Source of the DNA: Alphaproteobacteria bacterium
GTDB lineage: Bacteria; Pseudomonadota; Alphaproteobacteria; RF32; CAG-239
Assembly (NCBI GenBank): GCA_015062585.1
Contig: SUUJ01000005.1
Span: forward strand, 62,001 to 126,000
Direction: 5' to 3'
DNA length: 64,000 bases
The notes beneath the pieces are model-generated. The model did not search any database. It had not been told where the DNA came from and saw nothing but the letters and a program-made list of their open reading frames with translations. Both the position numbers and the translations under genes were made by a program. Of this stretch, positions 1-9,724 are shown piece after piece (within the stretch, counting starts at the first letter, position 1; each line of letters begins with the position of its first letter).

Positions 1-1
1 A

Positions 2-1375
2 CGTGAATTGGAAGGCGCCAATATGGTATTTATTACTGCCGGTATGGGTGGCGGTACCGGATCAGGCGCAGCTCCGGTTGTTGCCAAGATTGCCAAAGAA
101 AAAGGTATTTTGACGGTCGGTGTTGTTACCAAACCATTTCAATTTGAAGGAAAAAAACGCTCGGAAACAGCTGATTCGGCATTAGAAAATTTCACTAAAG
201 AAGTTGATAGTATCATTGTTATTCCAAACCAAAATTTGTTTAGAATCGCTGATAAAAATACTAAATTGTCAGACGCGTTTATTATGGCTGATAATGTTTT
301 GTATGATGGTGTGCGTTCAATTACCGATTTGATGATTATGCCCGGACTTATCAATCTCGATTTTGCCGATGTTAAGGCAATTATGGAAGATAAAGGTAAA
401 GCTATTATGGGTACCGGTGAGGCTGAAGGTGAAGATAGAGCTATTAAGGCGGCAGAACAAGCTTTGTCGAACCCGTTGCTTGATGATTGCTCTATGAAAG
501 GTGCTAAAGGTGTTTTAATCAACATTACTGCAAGCCAAGATATTACTTTGATGGAAGTTGATGATGCCGTTAACAGAATTAAAGAAGAAGTTGATGAAGA
601 TGCAAATATTATCTTTGGATCAAGTTTTGACGCTTCTTTAGATGGCAAAATAAGAGTTTCTATCGTGGCAACGGGCATTGATGGTAAGGCAAGACCAAGA
701 ATTGAGCCGGTAAGAAAAGCAGAGCCTGTCGTGGTAGCTGAACCTGAAATTGTTGAAGAGGTTGTTGCGGAAGAGAATAAATACACTGAAGCAATGGAAC
801 ATATTTCGGAAGAATTGACAAATGACATAGCAGAAAATGTTGATGAAGCCGTTGAAAATGAAGTATTGGTTTTGGATAATCAAGCTGAAAGCATGGTTTC
901 ATTGAAGGAAACAATGTTTGATGATTTTGATAATGTTGAAAAATCTGATGTTATTGCCGATTTGCCAAGTTCAACTGCTTTGTTTAAGGCTATTATCAAT
1001 AAACCGACTGAAACAATTGTCGAAGAAAATGATTTGAAATCAAATCAGCAAATTGCCGAAGCTATTGATAGCGCAGAAAGTCATTTTGTTCCTAAAACAG
1101 CTATTCAAATGCCGACCAAAGAACCTGAATTGTTCCCGAATCATAATCCGGCTCCGGTTATTGAAAAAAGAGAAGAAGAACTGGAGGAATTTATTCCTTC
1201 TACCAGTGAACCAAGACGCCGCAGTTTTATTGATTTGTGGACAAATCGTTCTATCAGTAAGCGCAATAAACAAAAACAGGATGCCAGAGTTCAAGAACCT
1301 ATTTCAGCATCTTTTTCAAATGATGATGACGATAAAGTGAACTTGGAAATTCCGTCGTTCTTAAGACGAAGATAA
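2..1375 (+). CDS. ftsZ: Cell division protein FtsZ, 5'-truncated by window edge
   Basis: Tubulin-like GTPase that polymerises into the cytokinetic Z ring. The frame is open to the left edge, so the N-terminal nucleotide-binding strands are missing; the apparent start (TTG at 8) is an internal Leu codon. The visible part begins just before the tubulin signature [10 protein letters not shown] and runs through the T7/H8 region and the C-terminal tubulin domain to about residue 230 of the visible part. A long acidic, low-complexity linker of roughly 200 residues follows. It ends in the conserved C-terminal peptide [10 protein letters not shown], which in this family binds FtsA and other membrane tethers. 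Long linkers are usual in alphaproteobacteria. A hairpin terminator follows directly. Confidence 0.97.
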   Translation, partial: RELEGANMVFITAGMGGGTGSGAAPVVAKIAKEKGILTVGVVTKPFQFEGKKRSETADSALENFTKEVDSIIVIPNQNLFRIADKNTKLSDAFIMADNVLYDGVRSITDLMIMPGLINLDFADVKAIMEDKGKAIMGTGEAEGEDRAIKAAEQALSNPLLDDCSMKGAKGVLINITASQDITLMEVDDAVNRIKEEVDEDANIIFGSSFDASLDGKIRVSIVATGIDGKARPRIEPVRKAEPVVVAEPEIVEEVVAEENKYTEAMEHISEELTNDIAENVDEAVENEVLVLDNQAESMVSLKETMFDDFDNVEKSDVIADLPSSTALFKAIINKPTETIVEENDLKSNQQIAEAIDSAESHFVPKTAIQMPTKEPELFPNHNPAPVIEKREEELEEFIPSTSEPRRRSFIDLWTNRSISKRNKQKQDARVQEPISASFSNDDDDKVNLEIPSFLRRR

Positions 1376-1406
1376 TATTAAAAAAGTTTTTTTATTCACG
1401 GGAAAG

Positions 1407-1444
1407 CCGAAGGAAAAGAATTTTATATTTCCTTCGGTTTTTTT
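1407..1444 (+). terminator. Rho-independent terminator of ftsZ
   Basis: A perfect 10-bp stem (CCGAAGGAAA at 1407-1416 with TTTCCTTCGG at 1428-1437) is followed by a T tract. It lies 32 nt after the ftsZ stop and directly before the convergent hdaA stop. Confidence 0.9.
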
Positions 1445-1445
1445 A

Positions 1446-2177
1446 TTAAAATAAATCAAATTGCAAATCAGAATCTAATGTTGCGATAGCTTCTTTGGCA
1501 ATGTTTATGCTGATGGCGCGTTTTTTTGCCAAAGATATATTATCAATTTCTTCAACCAGTTTTCTGGCGTATGAAAAAGAGCGTTGCATATTTTTTAATA
1601 AGTAATTTAACAGTTCTTGTGACGGGGTTATTTGTCTGTCCATAAATAGTTTTACCAATAAGGCTGACAGTAAATCATCATCAGGAGATTTTATTTCCAT
1701 ATTGGGTACAATATTCATGCGCGAGCGTAAATCCGGTAATGAAAAGTTTAGTCTTGCCGGGGCAATATTTGAGGTAAACAGAATGTTACCTCCCATATCA
1801 CGATAAGTATTATACAGGTGAAACAGTGCCTCTTGGTCTGATAGTTCTTGCAGATCCTCTATAACAATCTGTTGACTGGTTTCGTACAAGCTGTGAATCA
1901 TATCTTTGGTTATTTGTGAGGCCTTTATAAAAGGAATTCTATACGGGTGCGATGTTTTGAGGGCGACAATTTGAGCGAATACATTAGCCAGGTGTGTTTT
2001 ACCGCAACCGTTAGGACCGTATACACAAATGGCAAAATAAGGCCACTCGGGCCATAAGTCTATGGTCGAGACGGCTTCTTGATTACATTTGGCTACCATG
2101 AAATCCTCACGGCCAAGGCTTGGTCGATGAGGAAAGTCGAGTGCCAATTGCAAATTGTCGGATATTTGATTTACCAT
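1446..2177 (-). CDS. hdaA: HdaA-type DnaA regulatory inactivator (AAA+ DnaA paralogue)
   Basis: DnaA-related AAA+ protein lacking the DNA-binding domain IV. In the Hda/HdaA family it binds the DNA polymerase sliding clamp and stimulates ATP hydrolysis by DnaA, preventing re-initiation. At 243 residues it has the family length. The N-terminal QLALDF segment (residues 10-15) matches the clamp-binding motif of Hda proteins. The Walker A is GPNGCGKTH (about 54-62) and the Walker-B-like strand is IVIEDLQEL. Sensor and arginine regions (LRSRMN) are present. The start has a good SD (AAGGAC). It is the last gene of the leftward fliQ-fliR-flhB-cckA run, 20 nt after cckA. Confidence 0.88.
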   Translation of the reverse strand: MVNQISDNLQLALDFPHRPSLGREDFMVAKCNQEAVSTIDLWPEWPYFAICVYGPNGCGKTHLANVFAQIVALKTSHPYRIPFIKASQITKDMIHSLYETSQQIVIEDLQELSDQEALFHLYNTYRDMGGNILFTSNIAPARLNFSLPDLRSRMNIVPNMEIKSPDDDLLSALLVKLFMDRQITPSQELLNYLLKNMQRSFSYARKLVEEIDNISLAKKRAISINIAKEAIATLDSDLQFDLF

Positions 2178-2197
2178 AGTGTCCTTTTGTTGTTTTT

Positions 2198-4822
2198 TTA
2201 GGCTTTATTTAAGACATCAAAAACTTTTGCTGTCAAGTCGCCTAAGCTGTACGGTTTAGTAATAAACTTAAATTCGTGGGTGTTGTCAACTTCTTTGCGT
2301 GCAATATCTTCAGAATATCCCGATGCCAAAATAACCGAAATGTCTGGAAGCTTTTCTTTTACGATGTTGGTAAGCTGGGCACCGCTCATTCCGGGCAAGA
2401 CCATATCGGTTAAAAGCAAGTCGAAGTCTTGGTCTTTTTCCAATATTTCGAGAGCATTTTCGGCAGAATTAGAATCGATAACATCATAACCTTTTTTCTT
2501 AAGGGCGCGAACAGCAAATATTCTGACAGAATCTTCGTCTTCAACAAACAAGATGCGAGCTGTTCTGTTGCCTTTATCTATTGCGGTGTGGCTTCTATCA
2601 ATGGCATTACTTACATTTAGACCCATAATGATTTTTTGGTTAATATTGCTGGGTGCCGGAAGTGTTTCTTCGACCTTTAAGATGGTATGACCAAGGTTGT
2701 CGGTAACAACAGACGGAGCTTCGTTAATTCCTTCGTCATCAGGACCGTTTTCAAAACGCGGCAGATATATTGAAAAGATTGTGCCTTTGCCAACCTCGGA
2801 TGATACTTTGATGAAGCCTTCTGTTTGGCGAACAATACCATATACCATGGCAAGACCTAATCCTGTGCCGGAGCCTACGATGTTTTCTTTGGTGGAGAAG
2901 AACGGGTCAAAGATTTGTCCGATAATTTCTTGAGGAATACCACAACCGGTATCTTCAACATCAATAACAACAAAATCACCTGGTGGAATTATGTCATCAC
3001 CAAAAGTGTATTCTTCTGTTAATTTGAAATTCGAGGTCGAGATGGTAAGATTTCCGGTTCCGTTCATAGCGTCTTTGGCATTGATTGCCAAATTCATAAT
3101 AACTTGTGAAAATTGGGTGTGATCAACTTTTATATAACCCAAATCATTTTCGTGTTTTATTTTTAATTTAATTTTTTCACCTAAAATTCGTTTAAGCATT
3201 TGGCTTAAATCGGCAAAGCATTCGGTGACATCAGTGAGTTTTGGTATTAAGGGCTGTTTACGAGAAAAGGCCAAGAGTTGTTTAACTAAACCGGCAGCAC
3301 GATTAGCATTTTGTTTTATTTGTATTAAATCGGCAAAATCAGGATCGCCGACACCATGTCTTTGTAACAGCAAATCAGTGAATCCGATGAGAGCGGTCAA
3401 AAGATTGTTAAAGTCATGCGCAACACCGCCGGCAAGCTGACCGATTGCCTGCATTTTTTGAGCTTGAGTAAATTGCATCTCAAGATTTTTTTGTTTGGTT
3501 ACATCAATTGCATATATAATATAGTTTGTTTCTTTTGATTTTTTGTTTTGATGCAAGTGATGTAGTGCATTTATATAAAGGCTTAAAGTTGAGTCATTAC
3601 TTTTTAATTCAAGTAGGACAGTATTTTGGTTTTTAGCAGCCTTGCTGAGAGATTTTTTAAGGTTGTTGCCATCTTCTGCGGTTAGTTTGTCAAATAAATT
3701 CAGCCCTTCGCCTTTGAGAGAGAATAACTCGCTTGCTTTGGGGTTGGCATTTTTTAATAGTCCGTGATTGTCAATGAACAAGATTCCGATAGGTGAGTGA
3801 TTGAAAAACCAATTGATATCATCAAGTGATTTATTTACTTGTTGTTGCAATTCCTCAGGTGTGGGAAGTTGATGAACGACAACGCCTCTGAACATTATTT
3901 TTTCTTTTTCACGATATGAGGTTTGAAAAGTAAATGTTTCAGATGTTTCGCCGGAGTGCTTGGTAAACAAAAGTTGGCCTGACCAATGGTCTTTTTTGAG
4001 CGGGACAGCAGAATCCGAAGTTAGAAAATTGGATAATGATGTTCCGATAAGCTGATGCGGTTTTAAGCCTAAAAAATCGGCCATATTGTGATTGACATAT
4101 TGAATGGTATAGTCGGTGTCTATGGTGTAAAGACCAACCGGTAAATAGTCTAAGAAGTTGTGCAAAGATGAAGATTCTTCCTTAAATACAAAATCCATAT
4201 TTTGCTTGGCGGTAATGTTGTTTATGGTCCAATAAAAATATGTTTCTTTTTTGATACGCTTTATTGAGAAAGCTCCATCAAAAATTTGGGGTTTTTTAAG
4301 ATATATGGGACGCACCGAAACTTCAAAATATTCTAAATCATTGAAAATTAAATTGCTGTTTTGCTTTAATAACAATGACAAAGTTACTTTTTCCGAGCTA
4401 AGGTTTTTGACCGCTGTTTGCAGGCGATAGAATGCCGCTTTGGCTGATGAACTCTGATTTAAATATTTGTTCAAAAATTCGAGAACATTATCGTTTTTGA
4501 AAAATTCTTTGGCCGGGGCATTTTGAATAATACTTTCAAAATTAGAATTCTCTATACGACGCATTTTGAAATCATTTTTGATTATTTCGTTGGCAAAACC
4601 GCCATAGCTTATGGCTTCTTCACCGGCAGACAAGGTTTTTATGGCGATGATTAAGCAATAAATCGTGGCCAAAGATGTCAAAGCTGTTGAATACAGACTA
4701 TGAGAAGTATCTAAAAAGAACCATATTAAACTGAGTGTCAGTACTACTAGTGAAAAAGCCAATTTGAGAAGGGCTTTTTCTAAGTTTTTGTCTGGTCTAT
4801 TGTTGTTTGAGTTGCATAACAT
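2198..4822 (-). CDS. cckA: Hybrid histidine kinase CckA
   Basis: Master cell-cycle kinase that, in alphaproteobacteria, phosphorylates CtrA and CpdR through ChpT. The 874 residues read in order as two N-terminal membrane helices (about 18-62), PAS-like sensory regions (about 215-450), a HisKA helix with phospho-acceptor H469 in AHDFNN, an HATPase_c domain with N box (NAKDAM), G1 (DTGCGIP) and G2 (GSGTGLGLA), and a C-terminal receiver with phospho-acceptor D806 in LLTDMVLPG and the conserved KPY lysine. The start overlaps the flhB 3' end by 26 nt, so translation is probably coupled to flhB. Linkage to flhB is a recognised alphaproteobacterial arrangement and supports CckA over other hybrid kinases. 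Confidence 0.93.
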   Translation of the reverse strand: MLCNSNNNRPDKNLEKALLKLAFSLVVLTLSLIWFFLDTSHSLYSTALTSLATIYCLIIAIKTLSAGEEAISYGGFANEIIKNDFKMRRIENSNFESIIQNAPAKEFFKNDNVLEFLNKYLNQSSSAKAAFYRLQTAVKNLSSEKVTLSLLLKQNSNLIFNDLEYFEVSVRPIYLKKPQIFDGAFSIKRIKKETYFYWTINNITAKQNMDFVFKEESSSLHNFLDYLPVGLYTIDTDYTIQYVNHNMADFLGLKPHQLIGTSLSNFLTSDSAVPLKKDHWSGQLLFTKHSGETSETFTFQTSYREKEKIMFRGVVVHQLPTPEELQQQVNKSLDDINWFFNHSPIGILFIDNHGLLKNANPKASELFSLKGEGLNLFDKLTAEDGNNLKKSLSKAAKNQNTVLLELKSNDSTLSLYINALHHLHQNKKSKETNYIIYAIDVTKQKNLEMQFTQAQKMQAIGQLAGGVAHDFNNLLTALIGFTDLLLQRHGVGDPDFADLIQIKQNANRAAGLVKQLLAFSRKQPLIPKLTDVTECFADLSQMLKRILGEKIKLKIKHENDLGYIKVDHTQFSQVIMNLAINAKDAMNGTGNLTISTSNFKLTEEYTFGDDIIPPGDFVVIDVEDTGCGIPQEIIGQIFDPFFSTKENIVGSGTGLGLAMVYGIVRQTEGFIKVSSEVGKGTIFSIYLPRFENGPDDEGINEAPSVVTDNLGHTILKVEETLPAPSNINQKIIMGLNVSNAIDRSHTAIDKGNRTARILFVEDEDSVRIFAVRALKKKGYDVIDSNSAENALEILEKDQDFDLLLTDMVLPGMSGAQLTNIVKEKLPDISVILASGYSEDIARKEVDNTHEFKFITKPYSLGDLTAKVFDVLNKA

Positions 4823-5867
4823 AGTTAATAACCTCGGCTACGGCTTGGAAGTGTTCGGTTGGAATCGTTTGATCAAGTTCTGTTGAAGCAAACAAAGCTC
4901 GGGCAAGCGGTGGATTCTCCACTATCGGTATTTCGTTTTCTTCGGCAACGGCCTTTATGCGTAAAGCAACAGTATCAACACCCTTGGCTGTTACTTTAGG
5001 AGCAGGCATCGTGTCCATCTTATATTCTAATGCTACAGCATAATGGGTCGGGTTGACAATAACAACATCGGACTTGGGGACATTTTCCATCATACGCTGG
5101 CGAGCTCTGTCCATTCTGATTTGTTTTATCTTTGATTTAACTAAAGGGTCACCTTCCATTTGTTTGTATTCTTCTTTGACTTCTTGCTTGGTCATACGCA
5201 ATTTTAAGAGGTGAGAATATTTTTGCCAAAAATAGTCGCCGGCACCGATAACCAATACAGCCATAGTGACGGTAAATAACAATAGCACAACAACATTGTG
5301 GATGAAGTCTAAAATACCATATATATCCATTGTCGGCAAAAGTTCGCTCTTGGCAACATAGGGGCGTAATACCATGTAAGCTAAAATGCTTACAACGGTT
5401 ATCTTTATAATACCTTTGATACTTTCGACAATTTTTTGTTTGTTAATAAACTTTGGAATTGCTGCAAAAATATTTAATTTTTCCCATTTAGGCTCAAGTT
5501 TTTTTGGTGCATAAATAAAGCCGGTTTGACTTAAGGAAGCGGCAACGCCTAAAACCATAAAAATTAGGAAAGGAATCCCCATTACTTTGAAAAATCCGAA
5601 AAATGCCTGTTTCAGTAATATGATAAACCCGGCCAAATCAACATTAGTTGAACCTGAACGAGAAATAAAAGATGAACCGATAGTCTTAAGCCAAACAAAC
5701 ATTATGGGAATAAATAGCCAAACAACAAAAAGTGTACCAACAAGCATAATAAAGCTTTTGGTATCTTGGGATATCGCAACATCACCTTCTTCTTTGGCTT
5801 TGGATATCTTCCGTTCGGAGGGTTCTTCCGTTTTGGACGCTTCGTCTTCTTCTTCAGGGGCTACCAT
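4797..5867 (-). CDS. flhB: Flagellar export apparatus protein FlhB
   Basis: Switch protein of the flagellar type III export gate that changes substrate specificity from rod/hook to filament. It has 356 residues: an acidic/basic cytoplasmic N-terminus with the EEPSERKI motif typical of FlhB, four hydrophobic membrane segments (about 38-60, 83-113, 150-168, 186-208), and a soluble C-terminal domain holding the autocleavage motif NPTH (N272-H275). The flagellar N-terminal motif favours FlhB over the virulence paralogue SctU. The start has an AAGGATG SD. The 3' end overlaps cckA by 26 nt and the gene lies 18 nt after fliR. Confidence 0.95.
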   Translation of the reverse strand: MVAPEEEDEASKTEEPSERKISKAKEEGDVAISQDTKSFIMLVGTLFVVWLFIPIMFVWLKTIGSSFISRSGSTNVDLAGFIILLKQAFFGFFKVMGIPFLIFMVLGVAASLSQTGFIYAPKKLEPKWEKLNIFAAIPKFINKQKIVESIKGIIKITVVSILAYMVLRPYVAKSELLPTMDIYGILDFIHNVVVLLLFTVTMAVLVIGAGDYFWQKYSHLLKLRMTKQEVKEEYKQMEGDPLVKSKIKQIRMDRARQRMMENVPKSDVVIVNPTHYAVALEYKMDTMPAPKVTAKGVDTVALRIKAVAEENEIPIVENPPLARALFASTELDQTIPTEHFQAVAEVINYVMQLKQQ

Positions 5868-5885
5868 CTTTTAAGCATCCTTTAT

Positions 5886-6641
5886 TTAGTGAGTAAACAA
5901 GTAAAGCCCTTCATCAAAATACCTTAAAAATACAGATATTATAATCGGGGCGGTTATAAATAACAGGCCAATTCCCAAGTATATTTGCAAGGGAAGTGAT
6001 AAAAAGAATATGTTAAGCTGAGGCATCAATCGTGATACTAAACCGATAGAGGTATAAAATATTATGGTAAAGGCTATAAAAGGTGAGCCCAGCTTGAAAC
6101 CAAAGGTAAATGATTTGCTCATGGTGTCTGTCATGTGTGCCGCAAAATCAGCCCAAGGTAACATTTGTCCCGGAACAAACAGATAATAACTGTCAATGAC
6201 TGCCTCAAACATCAAATGATGCAAATTCATTATGAAAATAAGCGTTACGGCAATAATACTGAAAAATGACTCAATAAGCATTGTTTGATTTTGAAAAGTC
6301 GGGTCAAAAATTTGAGCATTTGAAAAACCGATGGCTTGTGAGGCTATTGATCCGGCTAAGTTAAGTGCAAAAAACAAAAATTGCATAATCATACCCAAAA
6401 AGATGCCGACACTTATTTCGTTTAGAATATATTGAACCATAATGCTAAATTCTTTGGGTTCGGGCGGTAAGTGCGGAACTATCAGGGGCATGGCAACAAG
6501 GGATACGGCCAAGGCAAATATTAAGCGAACTTGTATATTAACATAAGACGCCGAAAGTCCCGGCATCAACATAAATATGGTACCTATGCGTAAAAATATC
6601 ATAAGGTAGTTATATATGGTTATGTTAAACAATTCGGTCAT
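5886..6641 (-). CDS. fliR: Flagellar export apparatus protein FliR
   Basis: Polytopic component of the FliPQR export channel in the flagellar basal body. The 251 residues have about six hydrophobic segments, the N-terminal RIGTIFMLMPGLS segment, and the family AIGFSNAQIFDP loop (about 103-114). It lies 7 nt downstream of fliQ and 18 nt upstream of flhB in the conserved fliQ-fliR-flhB order. Confidence 0.94.
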   Translation of the reverse strand: MTELFNITIYNYLMIFLRIGTIFMLMPGLSASYVNIQVRLIFALAVSLVAMPLIVPHLPPEPKEFSIMVQYILNEISVGIFLGMIMQFLFFALNLAGSIASQAIGFSNAQIFDPTFQNQTMLIESFFSIIAVTLIFIMNLHHLMFEAVIDSYYLFVPGQMLPWADFAAHMTDTMSKSFTFGFKLGSPFIAFTIIFYTSIGLVSRLMPQLNIFFLSLPLQIYLGIGLLFITAPIIISVFLRYFDEGLYLFTH

Positions 6642-6648
6642 GTATCAG

Positions 6649-6912
6649 TTATCCGCCGGCTATTTTTGAGAATAATGAATCTGATAAAGTTTGCATTTGA
6701 TTATACATAAACGGAAACAAAATCACCAAAGCCAAAAATACACAAAGAATTTTAGGAACAAAAGCCAAGGTCATTTCTTGGATTTGAGTCAAGGCTTGGA
6801 AAATACCGACAATAAGACCGACAACCAGTGCAACACACACAATGGGAGATACTACTTTTAATAAAGTAAATATTGCGTCGCGGGTAATTTCAAAAATCTC
6901 TGTTTCATTCAT
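6649..6912 (-). CDS. fliQ: Flagellar export apparatus protein FliQ
   Basis: Small (87-residue) two-helix membrane protein of the FliPQR export gate. It has a short polar N-terminus, a first helix around 17-42 and a second around 52-74, with the GIFQALTQIQEMTLAFVPKI loop typical of FliQ. The start lies 7 nt after the stop of the preceding GH114-like gene, and no strong SD is visible, so it may be translated by coupling. fliP is not in this window. Confidence 0.95.
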   Translation of the reverse strand: MNETEIFEITRDAIFTLLKVVSPIVCVALVVGLIVGIFQALTQIQEMTLAFVPKILCVFLALVILFPFMYNQMQTLSDSLFSKIAGG

Positions 6913-6919
6913 TGTTTGT

Positions 6920-8029
6920 TTACTCTAACGGGGTTTGATGTTCAAAATATTTGTAGTTTTCTACGCCGGTGAAAAAGACACCGTCAAAACCTTCTTTTAT
7001 AATGTCTTTGAAATGGCGTGAGATAATATTTTTCCATTGATTGTGCCAATATAAAGTTATGATACTGTTTTCGTTGTCAAATGATTTGCGTATCAACCAA
7101 GAAGGCTCGCCGATTTTCCAGTCACGGTGCCAATAATATTCATCAGGCGAGGCTTCCGAAACATTAAATTCAGCGAGAAGCAATCTTTTGGAACCGTTTT
7201 TTTTGAAATGAAGTTTTTGAATATCTGAGGCACTATATCGTTCATTATTATTAAATAACGGTTTCATTACAATAATATCATAATTGGTCTTCAGTAAGGC
7301 ATCGACAAATTCTTCTTTGGTTTTGAAACGCGATGTATCGTTAAGTATCAATATATTTTGCGCATCTGACACATTAAATACATTTTGCGCTGAATCGTTG
7401 ATGTTTATATGATCATCAGTATTGTTAAATGCGTTATTGATATCGGTAAAAAAGTACGAAGCTTTACCTTCAAGCATAGAATTTATTCTGGCCATTTCCA
7501 GTGTATCAAGGTCAGGGCATTGCTCTATGGTAATGAGGTTTAGTTTATATTTTTTGGATATTTTGCTTTCGTGTCCTTTGCCGCAATAAAGATTATTTAT
7601 GGCAACCGCATCTACCAAATGAAGATAGTCATATTCCGGAGTATATCTTTGAGGATCTTGTTCGGTAAAATCTTTATTGAAGAGAAAAGCATCGTCCTTG
7701 GCATTTTTTTCTACTCTGGCGCGATTGTATCCGTCTCGACCATGTTCCCACAAGCTTTTGGTAAGAAGATCTTGTCCTTCGTGAGTAACAATCTTAAAGT
7801 CTTTGTTTTGCTCTTTGGCATAGCGAATCAGCATGAGCAAATTTTGACGCATTTTTTCGCGGTAATTATCAAGTTTGTCGGGAACTTTGTTAATGTTTAG
7901 TATGCGCTCTTCTTTGGTATAGGGATTATAATGCGTAAAGCCATACAACCCCGCATCAGCCTTTGAAATAAAGGTTGATGTAAAAGCAAGGGCCAACGCC
8001 GATAATTTGATAAATCTAGGTAATAACAT
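6920..8029 (-). CDS. Secreted GH114/TM1410-like endo-polygalactosaminidase-type protein
   Basis: Probably a secreted (beta/alpha)8-barrel protein of the TM1410/GH114 group, whose characterised relatives cut alpha-1,4-linked galactosamine polymers. This is fold-level recognition from the spread of motifs: NILILNDTSRF, YDIIVMKPLF, LLLAEFNVSEASPDEYYW and the closing GFDGVFFTGVENY strand. I chose the start at 8029. It gives a clear signal peptide (MLLPRFIKL, then hydrophobic ALALAFTSTF, then ADA) with an AGGAAA SD upstream. An upstream in-frame ATG at 8128 would bury that signal. The gene overlaps the pgm 3' end by 14 nt and precedes fliQ by 7 nt, an odd place for a glycosidase. Confidence 0.6.
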   Translation of the reverse strand: MLLPRFIKLSALALAFTSTFISKADAGLYGFTHYNPYTKEERILNINKVPDKLDNYREKMRQNLLMLIRYAKEQNKDFKIVTHEGQDLLTKSLWEHGRDGYNRARVEKNAKDDAFLFNKDFTEQDPQRYTPEYDYLHLVDAVAINNLYCGKGHESKISKKYKLNLITIEQCPDLDTLEMARINSMLEGKASYFFTDINNAFNNTDDHININDSAQNVFNVSDAQNILILNDTSRFKTKEEFVDALLKTNYDIIVMKPLFNNNERYSASDIQKLHFKKNGSKRLLLAEFNVSEASPDEYYWHRDWKIGEPSWLIRKSFDNENSIITLYWHNQWKNIISRHFKDIIKEGFDGVFFTGVENYKYFEHQTPLE

Positions 8030-9635
8030 CGGCTTTTTGTTTTCCTGTTCTTTGAGGTATTTCAGCAACTTGTAAGGCGATTTTAGCCAAAGGCGAAACC
8101 ATATCAAGAGGATTTTGCAATATGTCATTTTGTGAAAATCTTTCTAAATATACTCGTATGGTAGCCCCTGATGAACCTGTTCCTGACAGACGGTAAACTA
8201 TGCGTGAGCCATCAGCAAAATAGATAACAAGCCCGTTTTTGGTGGATGAATTATCAACCGGATCGTTATAAACAAAAGGCTTTGCTTCTTTTATGGTAAA
8301 GCCTTCAAAAACCTGAGAGGCTAATGTCGGAAGTTTGGTTTCCAAGTCTGCCATCAGTTTGTCGGCAACCGATGTGTCAACTCCTTCGAAGTCAAAACGA
8401 ATATAATAGCTGCGACCATATTTTTTCCAATGTTCAACAGTGATTTCTTCTACGGTTTTGCCGGTTACGGCTAAGATGTTTAACCAAAATAAAACAGCCC
8501 AAATACCGTCTTTTTCTCTGATGTGAGACGAACCGGTACCAAAGCTTTCTTCACCACAGAAAGTTATACGATTAGAATCCATAAGGTTTACAAAATATTT
8601 CCAACCTGTCGGTACTTCGTAATAACCGATATTGTGCTCTTTTGCCACACGAGCAACAGCTGTTGAGGTGGCAGCTGATTTGGCAACACCATAAATACCT
8701 GATTTGTAATGCGGTATCAATTTATAATTGTCGGTTAAGATTGCTAAGCTGTCATTTGGAGTGACAAAAAATCCTTTGCCCAAAATCATATTTCGGTCGC
8801 CGTCACCATCGTTAGCAGCACCAAAGTCGGCAGCTTTATCAGAGAACATAAAATCAACCAATTCTTTAGCATATACCAAGTTGGGGTCCGGATGCAGTCC
8901 ACCAAAATCAGGTTTGGGTGTAGCGTTTACAACCGAGCATTTCGGAGCACCTAAAATATTTTCAAAAATTTCGATTGCATAAGGACCGGTTACGGCATTC
9001 ATGGCGTCAAAGCGCATGGTAAAACCTTTGGCAAACATTTGCTTAATAGCGTTAAAATCAAAAATGTTTTGCATCATATCGACATAGTCTTTTAAGGCAT
9101 CAATGATTTCGATTTGCATTCCGCAATATTCGGTTGAGCCGATTTTTGAAATATCTACATCGTCGCCTAAACAAATTTTGTATTCAGAAATATTTAGGGT
9201 TTGTTGGTAAATGGCATCGGTAACCGAACTTGGAACTTGTCCGCCTGTTTCATTTGAATATTTGAGACCAAAGTCACCGTTTTCGCCACCGGGATTATGT
9301 GAGGCAGACAGTATTAAGCCACCGTTTAATTTGTTTTTTCTGATTACAACAGAGCCGGCCGGAGTAGAAATGTAGCCGTTTTGCGCAATCAGGAGTTTTT
9401 TTACACCGTTGGCAGCGGCAATTTTGATAATTTTTTGAATAGCAATATCATTATAAAAGCGTCCGTCACCGCCGACAAGAAAAGTTTTTTCCGATAAATT
9501 ATCGATAACATTGAAAATACTTTGAACAAAATTTTCAATATAATGTTCTTGAGTTACAACTTTTGATTTGCGTCTTAGTCCGGCTGTTCCCATTTTTTGA
9601 TCGGTGAACGGGGTGGTTTTAATGGTTGTAATCAT
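8016..9635 (-). CDS. pgm: Alpha-D-phosphoglucomutase
   Basis: Interconverts glucose-1-phosphate and glucose-6-phosphate, feeding glycogen and surface polysaccharide synthesis in the cytoplasm. The 539 residues match the eukaryote-like long phosphoglucomutase subfamily. The phosphoserine loop is SASHNPGG (about 110-117), the metal-binding loop is DGDGDRN (about 257-263), the sugar-binding loop is GEESFGTGSSH (about 352-362), and the C-terminal phosphate-binding segment is RLSGTGSSG. The start has a strong SD (AAGGAG). It is the first gene of the run leading into the flagellar genes; an 89-nt gap without visible terminator separates it from mipZ. Confidence 0.93.
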   Translation of the reverse strand: MITTIKTTPFTDQKMGTAGLRRKSKVVTQEHYIENFVQSIFNVIDNLSEKTFLVGGDGRFYNDIAIQKIIKIAAANGVKKLLIAQNGYISTPAGSVVIRKNKLNGGLILSASHNPGGENGDFGLKYSNETGGQVPSSVTDAIYQQTLNISEYKICLGDDVDISKIGSTEYCGMQIEIIDALKDYVDMMQNIFDFNAIKQMFAKGFTMRFDAMNAVTGPYAIEIFENILGAPKCSVVNATPKPDFGGLHPDPNLVYAKELVDFMFSDKAADFGAANDGDGDRNMILGKGFFVTPNDSLAILTDNYKLIPHYKSGIYGVAKSAATSTAVARVAKEHNIGYYEVPTGWKYFVNLMDSNRITFCGEESFGTGSSHIREKDGIWAVLFWLNILAVTGKTVEEITVEHWKKYGRSYYIRFDFEGVDTSVADKLMADLETKLPTLASQVFEGFTIKEAKPFVYNDPVDNSSTKNGLVIYFADGSRIVYRLSGTGSSGATIRVYLERFSQNDILQNPLDMVSPLAKIALQVAEIPQRTGKQKADVIT

Positions 9636-9724
9636 ATTATCTCCTTAAATGAAACTTATATATTGAAATAAGTTATCATTTATGGAGCTAAAAACAAGAT
9701 TTATGACAAAGTTATCAGCAAAGT

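Noticed and set aside
139..828. 229-codon minus-strand ORF opposite ftsZ
   Set aside because: Antisense shadow of a clear ftsZ frame; Ser/Leu/Ile-rich composition expected of a reversed coding strand and no SD.
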